From: Rhizobium glycinendophyticum
GTDB taxonomy: Bacteria > Pseudomonadota > Alphaproteobacteria > Rhizobiales > Rhizobiaceae
Direction of reading: 5' to 3'
Assembly: GCF_006443685.1 (NCBI RefSeq)
Contig: NZ_VFYP01000001.1
Location: 2,728,001-2,792,000, forward strand
Length of the DNA stretch: 64,000 nt
Made by a program: the position numbers and the translations under genes. Under the pieces are notes generated by a model, which was given only the letters and a program-made list of their open reading frames with translations, did no database searches and had not been told where the DNA came from. Shown here one piece after another: positions 27,769 to 36,100 of the stretch; position 1 is the stretch's first letter, and every line of letters begins with the position of its first letter.

Positions 27769-28665
27769 ATGAAACTGCCACCGCTCCCGACACTCCGCGC
27801 CTTCGAGGCCGCCGCCCGCCGCGAAAGCTTCCTGCAGGCCGCAACCGAACTCGGCATGACGGCAGCGGCCGTCAGCCAGCATGTGAAGGCGCTGGAAGAA
27901 TGGCTGGGGCTCGCGCTTTTCGAACGCCGCCCGCGTGGCGTCCGCCTCACCGCCGATGGGCGCGAACTCGGCGCCGCCTGCTCGGAAGGCCTCGGCCATA
28001 TCGCCCGCGCCGTCGAGCGGCTGTCTTCGAGAAAGACGGCCGTCCGGGCGAGCCTCGCCTGCATGCCTTCCGTCGTTACGCACTGGCTCGGCCCCCGCCT
28101 GCCCCGTTTCCGCGCAGCCCATCCCGATATCCAGGTGTCGATCGTCTATCCGATGGGCGCACTGACCCCGGATGAAGCCGGCGCCGACCTGCTGATCGGA
28201 CACGGAACGCGCCCGCCGGGGCGTTCCGACCGCATCCTGGACGCGGCCACCCGGCCCACCTGTGGGCCCGCCTATCTGCAGCAGCACGGGCCGATCACAA
28301 CGCCCGCCGACCTCCTGAAACAGGACCTGCTGCACGACGCGACCGAGGCTGCCTGGCAATCCTGGCTGGCGGCACGCGGGATCGAGGGCCCGACACCGTC
28401 AGGACCGCTCTATGCCGATTTCAACCTGCTGGTCAGTTCGGTCCTCTCGGGCCTCGGCATCGGCCTCTGCCCGACAGCGCTGATTACAGACCATCTGGCA
28501 GCGGGCACGCTGACCGTGCTGTTTGAGGAAGCAGCGGACGAGGACAAGGCCTATTGGCTGCTGTCAGGCATGAACCTGTCCGAGCCTGCCGCAATCTTGC
28601 GGGACTGGTTGCTGGAAGAGGCGGACGTATCGCCTTCCACCATTACTCCGCCGGGACCAAATTGA
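27769..28665 (+). CDS. LysR-family transcriptional regulator (GcvA-like)
   Basis: 298 residues, N-terminal helix-turn-helix (FLQAATELGMTAAAVSQHVK) and a LysR effector domain with ACMPSVVTHWLGPRLPRF. Divergent from the DUF1989 gene across a 112-base region with a T-N11-A box, so it probably controls DUF1989. Its 3' end overlaps the 3' end of the convergent higA by 23 bases. Confidence 0.87.
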   Translation: MKLPPLPTLRAFEAAARRESFLQAATELGMTAAAVSQHVKALEEWLGLALFERRPRGVRLTADGRELGAACSEGLGHIARAVERLSSRKTAVRASLACMPSVVTHWLGPRLPRFRAAHPDIQVSIVYPMGALTPDEAGADLLIGHGTRPPGRSDRILDAATRPTCGPAYLQQHGPITTPADLLKQDLLHDATEAAWQSWLAARGIEGPTPSGPLYADFNLLVSSVLSGLGIGLCPTALITDHLAAGTLTVLFEEAADEDKAYWLLSGMNLSEPAAILRDWLLEEADVSPSTITPPGPN

Positions 28666-28924
28666 TTTCGAGCCTGAGACCGGCCGCCGCCGCATACCGC
28701 CGGAGGGTCGCCAAGGATGGCGATACACCGCCGCCTTCCAGCCGTGCGACTGCCGACTGCGTCGTCCCCATGCGCTTGGCCAATTCGGCCTGAGAGATAT
28801 TGCCCTCTGTCCGGGCACGAACCAAAGCCTCGACGATCTGGAATTCGGCATCGGCCTTCTCATACTCAGCCCGAAATTCATCATTCTGCATCAGCGTCTT
28901 TTTCAGATCAGCAAGCTTCGTCAT
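28643..28924 (-). CDS. higA: HigA-type XRE antitoxin
   Basis: 93 residues with a helix-turn-helix at about 43-80 (ISQAELAKRMGTTQSAVARL). The N-terminal part is extended and acidic (NDEFRAEYEKADAEF), typical of antitoxins paired with Gp49/HigB toxins. It follows the toxin gene with a 4-base overlap, the reversed order that marks HigBA. Its last 23 bases overlap the LysR gene on the other strand. Confidence 0.85.
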   Translation of the reverse strand: MTKLADLKKTLMQNDEFRAEYEKADAEFQIVEALVRARTEGNISQAELAKRMGTTQSAVARLEGGGVSPSLATLRRYAAAAGLRLEINLVPAE

Positions 28925-29244
28925 CTCTGTATCTCCTGCAATCTCGCCCTCGCCAGTTCGAGCGCGCGCTGCGGTGTCTTCTGCGTCTTCTTCTGAAAGA
29001 CGTGCAAGACAACCACTCTTCTGCCTGTCATGGTCACATAAATTCCTCGGGCAATCCCCTCGGCGGACTTAGCCCTCAACTCCCAGAGCTTTCCTTCGAG
29101 ATGCTTGACGTGAGGTTCGCGGAGCTGTTCCAGCCCCAGACGTTCGACAGCTTCCAGCAACCGAACGACGCGGGCCTGAAGTCCTGGCGGCAAAGCCAGA
29201 ATCTCGGCATCTGCTTCACTGTGGGTTTCCACGTGCCATAACAT
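28921..29244 (-). CDS. higB: HigB-type (phage Gp49-like) toxin
   Basis: 107 residues of the RelE/Gp49 family, expected to cleave ribosome-bound mRNA. Family segments are LREPHVKHLEGKLWELRAKS, GIARGIYVTMTGRRVVVLHV and FQKKTQKTPQRALELARARL. Complete and in frame. Promoter and operator lie directly upstream (29252-29280); the start codon is only seven bases after the -10 box, suggesting a leaderless message. Confidence 0.87.
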   Translation of the reverse strand: MLWHVETHSEADAEILALPPGLQARVVRLLEAVERLGLEQLREPHVKHLEGKLWELRAKSAEGIARGIYVTMTGRRVVVLHVFQKKTQKTPQRALELARARLQEIQR

Positions 29245-29251
29245 GAACGCT

Positions 29252-29280
29252 ATATAGCATGCCCGCTATACCCCTTCAAG
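29252..29280 (-). promoter_or_regulatory. higBA promoter with internal operator
   Basis: On the minus strand CTTGAA, 17 bases, CTATAT. The perfect dyad TATAGC-N6-GCTATA (29253-29270) occupies the spacer and -10 box, as expected for autorepression by HigA. Confidence 0.75.
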
Positions 29281-29286
29281 AAGACA

Positions 29287-30207
29287 TCACCAAACCGGCG
29301 TGTGAAACTTGTGCCAGTGCTCGGCAATCTCGATGCGCTTCGGCACCCAGACCTTCTCATGGCTCGTCACATAATCGATGAACCGCGCCAGCGCCGCAGC
29401 GCGCCCCGGACGCCCGACGAGGCGGCAGTGGAGGCCGACGGACATCATCTTCGGGCTGCCGTTTTTCCCCTCCTCGTAGAGCACGTCGAAGGCGTCCTTG
29501 AGATAGGCGAAAAACTGGTCGCCGGAGTTGAAACCCTGCGGCGTGGCAAAGCGCATGTCGTTGGTCTCGAGCGTATAGGGGATGATCAGGAAGGGTTTGC
29601 CCTCGAGATCCGGCACCCAGAACGGCAGGTCGTCCGAATAATTGTCGGAGGAATATAGGAAACCGCCCTCCTCCATGACGAGGCGCAGCGTGTTCAGGGA
29701 CGGCTTGCCCTGATACATGCCGAGCGGATGCGAGCCGGTCAGTTCCTTGTGCAGGCGCACCGCCTCCTGAATGTGCTGACGCTCGACCTCTTCGGGAAAA
29801 TCCTTGTACTCCAGCCAGCGATAGCCGTGGCTGGCGATTTCCCAGTCGGCTTCCTTCATCGCTGCAACCGCTTCCGGATTGCGCGCCATGGCGAGTGTCA
29901 CGCCGTAGACGGTCACTGCCACCTTGCGCTCGGTAAACATCCGCCACAGCCGCCAGAAACCGGCGCGCGAACCGTATTCGTAGATCGATTCCATATTGAG
30001 ATTGCGCTGGCCGGGCCAGGGCTGGGCGCCGACGATTTCCGACAGCAGGTTCTCCGAAGCCGGATCGCCGTCGAGAATATTGCTCTCTCCGCCCTCCTCG
30101 TAATTCACCACGAACTGCACCGCGACCCGCGCATCGCCCGGCCATTTCGGATCGGGGACATCGCGGCCATATCCAACAAGGTCGCGGGGATAAGGAGCAG
30201 TCGTCAT
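29287..30207 (-). CDS. puuE: Allantoinase PuuE (polysaccharide-deacetylase family)
   Basis: Opens the allantoin ring to allantoate without a metal-dependent amidohydrolase fold. 306 residues beginning MTTAPYPRDLVGYGRDVPDP. Family segments are FVVNYEEGGE, YEYGSRAGFWRL, EIASHGYRWLEY, YSSDNYSDDLPFW and GLHCRLVGRPGRA. Start at 30207 has GAGAGGTG upstream; the longer frame upstream is non-conserved. It links uraD (allantoin) to alc (allantoate) in the pathway though it lies 6 kb from them. Confidence 0.94.
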   Translation of the reverse strand: MTTAPYPRDLVGYGRDVPDPKWPGDARVAVQFVVNYEEGGESNILDGDPASENLLSEIVGAQPWPGQRNLNMESIYEYGSRAGFWRLWRMFTERKVAVTVYGVTLAMARNPEAVAAMKEADWEIASHGYRWLEYKDFPEEVERQHIQEAVRLHKELTGSHPLGMYQGKPSLNTLRLVMEEGGFLYSSDNYSDDLPFWVPDLEGKPFLIIPYTLETNDMRFATPQGFNSGDQFFAYLKDAFDVLYEEGKNGSPKMMSVGLHCRLVGRPGRAAALARFIDYVTSHEKVWVPKRIEIAEHWHKFHTPVW

Positions 30208-30298
30208 CGGTTCACCTCTCGTGTTTTGATGCGAGGCTATTGGCGACGACGCTGGCTGTCGAGAGACACGATGCAGATTTTGCTGCGGCGCGAAGCAA

Positions 30299-31006
30299 TC
30301 AGGCGATCTTGCGGCTGGAAACGCGACCCAACGGATGCAGCGAATGCACCTGGAATGGCGCCCCCTGCTCCGGCTCGACAAAGAGCGCCAGATTGGCAAC
30401 GGTGACCGGTTCCGCCAGCACAGGGTCAAAATGCGCCTTCAACGCCTGCTCGATCCGCGGAAAATCCCGCGCCAGAAGCGGCCCCGTCAACGTCATATGG
30501 AAACGGAACTCGTCCATCACATAAGGATGGCCCCAACGGCTCAGATTGGAGAACTGCGGCGCCGACAACCGGTCCGGATTGCGTCGCTCGATTTCCGCCT
30601 CCGAAAGCGGCGCACGATAACCGTCGAAGGCCTGCACGACGGAAGCAGCCAGATGATCGACGGCAGAACAGGACCGGTCGAGAACGAGGCCATAGACCTC
30701 TCCGATTCGCCCCACCGAAAGCCCGGACAGCGTCACCGGCTCCATCGTGCCGGCAAAATGCATCAATTCCCGCAGCAGGGTCGCCTCGCTCGCGCCCTCG
30801 CTCAGTCGAAACGGCGCCTTGAAGGTGGCGTGAAAGCCGAACCGACGGGGAAGTGCCGTGTGAAAGGCGATTTCATGCACGCCGAGCCCCTTCAGGGCCG
30901 GATGGTCGGCCGGATGCCCCGAGTAGACATTACGTCCCAGCCAGCCGGCGGCAGCAAGCGTCAGCGGGTCGCCGGGCGGTGGCGTGAAGCAGATGGCATA
31001 ACGCAT
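30299..31006 (-). CDS. DUF1045 protein (2H-phosphoesterase-like)
   Basis: 235 residues starting MRYAICFTPP. Two H-x-T-type elements, GFHATFKAPF and FRFHMTLTGPL, match the 2H phosphoesterase pattern, and the whole matches DUF1045/TIGR03223, known mainly from phosphonate clusters. No phosphonate genes are in the window; here it follows the FAD oxidoreductase and precedes puuE on the same strand. A link to purine breakdown is inference from position. GAGGTG supports the ATG at 31006. Confidence 0.82.
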   Translation of the reverse strand: MRYAICFTPPPGDPLTLAAAGWLGRNVYSGHPADHPALKGLGVHEIAFHTALPRRFGFHATFKAPFRLSEGASEATLLRELMHFAGTMEPVTLSGLSVGRIGEVYGLVLDRSCSAVDHLAASVVQAFDGYRAPLSEAEIERRNPDRLSAPQFSNLSRWGHPYVMDEFRFHMTLTGPLLARDFPRIEQALKAHFDPVLAEPVTVANLALFVEPEQGAPFQVHSLHPLGRVSSRKIA

Positions 31007-31176
31007 GTCGAGCACCTCGTCCTGGCCCGGTTCGGGCACTTTAGCAAGTGCCGTTGCAACCCAGTGGTTAGGTGATTTGCATGACAGTATGACGAAACGG
31101 GAGGTCGCAAGCGACAGCATCTGCATGCGACATCTCAGGACCATGTGGTCACGAAGCCCGCAGTCGCATCTCCCGA

Positions 31177-32358
31177 TCAATCCATCCTCGCCGCGACCGA
31201 CAGGTGATGTGCCGTCGAAAAGCTCTCCGGCACAGCAGCCTCAAGGCCAAGGATCGGCGCAAGCGCCGCTCGTGCAAGCACGTGCGCCAGTCCGAAACTA
31301 ACCTTGAACCCGCCGGTCAGCGCGATCACCCGCTCGGCCGCCGGATGCGGCCCGACCATCGGATCACGATCGATCGCCTTCGGCCGCAGCCCCGCCCAGC
31401 GTTCGATGACGTCGGCCTCGGCGAGTTGCGGCGCAAGCCGCACGGCGCGCGCCAACACGTCGCCCAGCTGCTGATCCGTCGTGAACGGATCATTGAACCG
31501 ATCCTCGCTGGTACTGCCGATCGCCACCCGCCCGCCTTCGTGCGGCACGATATAGAGACCGTCGAGATAGAGGAGCGGCAGGTAGGGCGCGATCATTGGC
31601 GCGGAAAGAAGCGCGGCCTGCCCCTTGACCGGCTGACCAAGCGGCCGCGCCAGAACAGGCCCGAGAGCCGACAAGAGCGGGAAAGAGGCATGGCCCGCTG
31701 CGACGATGAGATGCCCGAAGGAGACGAAACGGCCATCGGAAAGCTGTGCAACGGATGCGGCCACATCGATGGCCGTCACCGTAACCCCTTCGTCGATCTT
31801 CACGCGCGAAGACCGTTTGAGCCGGGCAACGAGCAGCCCCGTCAGACCGCGCGGCGAAACCCGCGCGGCGAAGGTGTCAAAGACCAGTCCCGCAGCCGTC
31901 ACCTCCGATGTCGGCCACAAAGCTCCATGCGGCGACTGGTCGATGACATTCCAGGAGAAAGACACGCCGTTCTGGTTCCAGTTGGCTTCAGACTCGGCCT
32001 GATGGCGCTCGGCAATCTTACGCAGATGCGGCTTTGGCAGAGGAATCAGACGCCCGGCACGGCGGTAGCCGGCGGAAAGCCCGGTCTCGGCCTCCAGCGC
32101 AGCAATTTCGCGTTCCAGCGACAGAAGCGCCTCGAATTGCAGCTGCTTCTTCTCGTTCCATTTGTCCGGCATATGCGGCATCAGCGCACCGAGCAGCCCG
32201 CCGCTCGCACCAGCGGCCAAGGGACCCGCATCCAGGAGTAGCGTCGAAAGTCCGGCACGATCGGCTTCGAGCGCTGCCCATAGCCCCATGATGCCGCCGC
32301 CGACGATCACCACATCCGCGAATGATTGACCGGCGCGCGCGGGCGATTTATCGGACAT
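31177..32358 (-). CDS. FAD-dependent oxidoreductase (DAO family; possibly MnmC oxidase half)
   Basis: 393 residues with an N-terminal Rossmann motif VVIVGGGIMGLWAA and a C-terminal DAO end GLRPKAIDRDPMVGPHP and LTGGFKVSFGLAHVLA. The family includes amino-acid oxidases and the MnmC1 domain that removes carboxymethyl from cmnm5U34 in tRNA. Its start is three bases from that of the divergent mnmD-like gene, and MnmC in enterobacteria is a fusion of exactly these two activities, so a split MnmC is likely but not proven. Starts at 32370 or inside are alternatives. Confidence 0.75.
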   Translation of the reverse strand: MSDKSPARAGQSFADVVIVGGGIMGLWAALEADRAGLSTLLLDAGPLAAGASGGLLGALMPHMPDKWNEKKQLQFEALLSLEREIAALEAETGLSAGYRRAGRLIPLPKPHLRKIAERHQAESEANWNQNGVSFSWNVIDQSPHGALWPTSEVTAAGLVFDTFAARVSPRGLTGLLVARLKRSSRVKIDEGVTVTAIDVAASVAQLSDGRFVSFGHLIVAAGHASFPLLSALGPVLARPLGQPVKGQAALLSAPMIAPYLPLLYLDGLYIVPHEGGRVAIGSTSEDRFNDPFTTDQQLGDVLARAVRLAPQLAEADVIERWAGLRPKAIDRDPMVGPHPAAERVIALTGGFKVSFGLAHVLARAALAPILGLEAAVPESFSTAHHLSVAARMD

Positions 32359-32361
32359 GTC

Positions 32362-33117
32362 ATGACCCAATCAAACGAAATGTCAGCGACTGAAACATCA
32401 GGGGCCACAGGCTTGTCGGACGGCAACACCGCCGCACCCCTGACCTGGCACGACGGCGATATGCCCTATTCGACGGCCTTTGGCGATCATTTTTATTGCC
32501 AGACGGACGGCCGACTGGAATGCAGTCATGTCTTCCTTTCCGGCAATGGCCTGCCCGAGCGCTGGCAGGATGCATCGGAAATTTGCATCGGCGAACTCGG
32601 CTTCGGCACCGGGCTGAACGCCTGCGAAACCTGGCGACAGTGGAAGCAGCACCGCAGCCGCGAGGGCCACCTGCACTTCGTCTCCTTCGAGCTTTATCCG
32701 ATGCAGGCTGATGACATCGACCGCGCATTGGCACGGTGGCCCGAGATCAATGCCGAGCGGCAGGCGCTGGTCGCCCGCTGGCCAGAAAATCCGTCAGGCC
32801 GCGTCGAGATCGAGCTCGACCTGCAGACCCGCCTCACCGTGGTCTGCGGTGACGCCTTGGCCAGCCTTTCAGCGAGCGAATTTACCTTCGACGCCTGGTT
32901 CCTCGACGGCTTTGCTCCCTCGCGCAACAGCGCCATGTGGTCGGCGGAACTCATGCAGCTGGTGTTCGATCACACACGCCCGGGCGGCAGCTTCGCCACC
33001 TATGCCGCAGCGGGCTTCGTCCGGCGCAATCTGATTGCCGCCGGTTATGCGCTGGAGCGGCGGCCGGGTTTTGCGGGAAAACGCGAAATGCTCTGTGGCG
33101 TGAAACCTACCGTCTAG
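32362..33117 (+). CDS. mnmD: tRNA 5-methylaminomethyl-2-thiouridine methyltransferase (MnmD-like)
   Basis: 251-residue AdoMet-dependent methyltransferase of the DUF752/MnmC2 group, expected to convert nm5(s2)U34 to mnm5(s2)U34. Segments: LTWHDGDMPYSTAFGDHFY, the AdoMet loop IGELGFGTGLNA, DAWFLDGFAPSRNSAMWS and GGSFATYAAAGFVRRNL. A start at 32380 is also possible. Its stop codon overlaps the convergent kinase stop by two bases within CTAG. Confidence 0.87.
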   Translation: MTQSNEMSATETSGATGLSDGNTAAPLTWHDGDMPYSTAFGDHFYCQTDGRLECSHVFLSGNGLPERWQDASEICIGELGFGTGLNACETWRQWKQHRSREGHLHFVSFELYPMQADDIDRALARWPEINAERQALVARWPENPSGRVEIELDLQTRLTVVCGDALASLSASEFTFDAWFLDGFAPSRNSAMWSAELMQLVFDHTRPGGSFATYAAAGFVRRNLIAAGYALERRPGFAGKREMLCGVKPTV

Positions 33118-36100
33118 TAACTCTCGGCCCTGTTCGCAATTGGTCGGATCCCGTGCGACCAATCCTCGATCTTGCGCATCAGAAGTTCGGGCGAGATCGG
33201 CTTTGACAAGTAGTCGTCCATGCCTGAGGCGAGACACGCCTCGCGGTCGCTCGCCATGGCATGGGCGGTGACCCCGATGATCGGCACATGCTCGCCCAGC
33301 CCGGTTGCCTGTTCCTCTCCCCGGATCGCCTCGGTCGCACGGTGCCCGTTCATCACGGGCATGGAAACATCCATCAGGATCAGATCCGGCCGCTCGCTGC
33401 GCCAGGCGTCCAGCGCCTCGGCGCCGTTTTCGACGATCCGATAGGCAATGTCGCTCCCCGCCAGGATCTGGCGGAAGACGATCTGGTTCACCGCATTATC
33501 CTCGGCAATCAGCACCTTCAGGACAGGATCCGCACGTTGATCGGATTCCACCGGCGCCTGTGGGTGCGGTGTCATAGCGGTCAGTGGCGTCGGCGTCGGT
33601 TCATCCATGATACGCGACCTGGCGGAGACGACGCCATGAACCCGCGCACTGCGGATCACGTCGATGATCGCCCCGCGCAGCACGTTGGCCCGCGCTGGCT
33701 TCATCAGATGTGCCTGGATGCGCAGGCTCTCATAAAGCCGCTCATCTCCAGCCATGTCCATGGAGGTCAGAAAGATCAGTGCTGTCTCGTCGAAACGCGG
33801 ATCGTTGCGAATCGCGCGCGCCACGTCGAGCCCGTTCATCTCTGGCATCTGGTAGTCGATCACCACGAGGTCGATCGACAATCCTTCGCGATGCGCCTCG
33901 TCCAGGATCGCGATGCCTGACGGCCCGTCGGCGACCGCCAGACCGTCGAATCCCCACATCGCCAACTGCTCGCTGATGATCCGGCGATTGACGATGTTGT
34001 CGTCGATGACGAGCACCCGCGCGCCCTTGATGTTCGGCGGCAATTCCTTGTTGCGGCTGCGCTCGGCCACGACCGGCAACGGCATTTCGACGATGAAGGC
34101 GGAGCCAACCCCGACTTCGGATTCCACCCGTATCTGCCCACCAAACAGCTTGACCAGCCCCCCGGTGATGGCAAGGCCGAGGCCGGTGCCTTCGTGCCGA
34201 CGTGTCGAGGAGGTGTCGGCTTGTGAGAATTTCTCGAAGATCTTGGCCTGCATGTCATCAGGTATGCCGATCCCCGTGTCCTCGATCCTCAGTTGCAGCA
34301 TCGCCATGCCATCCGTCAGCGGCTCGCTCGACACTTCGACATGCACATGGCCGCGCTCGGTGAACTTGATTGCATTGCCCAGCAGGTTGGTGACGATCTG
34401 GCGGAAGCGACCGGGGTCGCCCATGAAGGTATGGTGCACCGTCTGCTCGCCGGAAACGACGAGTTCGATATCCTTCTCCGCCGCCGCTGCGGACAGAAGC
34501 GTCGCCACGTCCTCGATCGCCTCGATCGGGTCGAAGGGCGATTTGCGCAGCTTCATCTGGCCGGCATCGATTTTGGAAAAGTCGAGAATGTCGTTGATGA
34601 TGGTGAGCAGCGCATTGCCGGACTTCACCACGATATCAACGAAGGTCTTCTGACGGCTGTCGAGCTCGGATTTCGACAACAGTTCCGCCATCCCGAGCAC
34701 ACCGTTCATCGGTGTGCGGATCTCATGGCTCATATTGGCGAGGAAATCGGACTTCGCCTTGTCGGCCGCTTCGCTGCGGGCAAGCAGCACTTCAAGTTCG
34801 GCCTCGCGCACCTTGACCTCGGTCACATCGGTGAGGATCACGACGTAGCTCTCGTTCTCCCCGAAGGTGGCGTTAAACTTCACCCAGGTGCGCCCATCGG
34901 CGAGGAAGGTGAGCGAAGCACCCGACGCGTTGCCCACATTGTTGTTGAGATTATTCCAAACGGCTTCCGCCTCGTCGCCGAAATCACCACGAGCGGCGCA
35001 GAAATCGAAGATTGCCTGGGTCTCGGTACCGATCTGCACGAGATCTTCGGGAAGACTAAGAATCCGCTGGAAAGCCGGATTGATTTCGGCAATCCGACCG
35101 CCCTCGATGACGGCGATCCCCTGCGACGTGAGAAGCAACGTATCGCGCATGAACTGGCCGATCCGCGCCACCTGCTGCTGCGCGGCATCCACCTCGCGCT
35201 CGCGCTGGCGCATTTCCGTCAAATCGGCATAGGTGAGCAGGATCTTGCGATCCCGCAGGCGCGTGACGGTCGCCAGCACGTGCTTGCCATCCTCGTAGGC
35301 GAGCTCGGTGCTGTGCGACCCCTCGAGCGCATCGAATTGAGCAATGCGGCGGCGGTAGCCTTCCTCGAAGTCCATGCCCGGCCAGGCACGGCCGTCGCGA
35401 TGGTTGATCTCACAGTAGAAGCGGAAGCTCTGGCCTTCGAGTGGCACATCATCCGGCCAGTTCCAGATGTCCCTGCATTTGCGGTTGGCGAACTCGACCA
35501 TGTAGTCCGGCCCAAGGATCACCACGCCGACCGGCATGACGTGCAGCATCGCCAAGATGTCGCGGTAAAGACCTTCGGCCCGCTCTTGCGCGGCAACGAG
35601 GGCCGCCTGCCCTTCGCGAATGATCGAGACGTCCGTCACCGAACCGACGATATACTGTTTGTTCCTCGACGTGGTGATGAGGTTGAGGCGGGTGATGGTC
35701 GGGATATCCCGATCCTTCAGGCTTACGACGTCATTGGCGTTCTCGACCGTCTCGCCCTTCTCCAGCACGCGAATGTTATCCGCGATCCGCTTCGTGTTGG
35801 AGGGAAACATCTCTTCGACTGTCAGCCCGTAGACGTCTTCCCGTTTACATTCGTGCAGGCGTTCATAGGCCGCATTGACATAGATGAGCCGGCGTTCTGT
35901 GTCGCGGATGAAAACCGGCACGGGCATCTGCTCGAGCGCCGTGCGATAAAGCAGCGTCTCTTCTTCCCGTTCGGCGAGGTCACTGACATCGGAGAAGGTG
36001 ATCATGATGCGACCACCCGCAATCTTGCGGCTGCCGCCCGCAAGCGCCCGGCCGGACGGCGTACGTGCATCGATCAGGGGGCCATTGTCGAGACAGCGCA

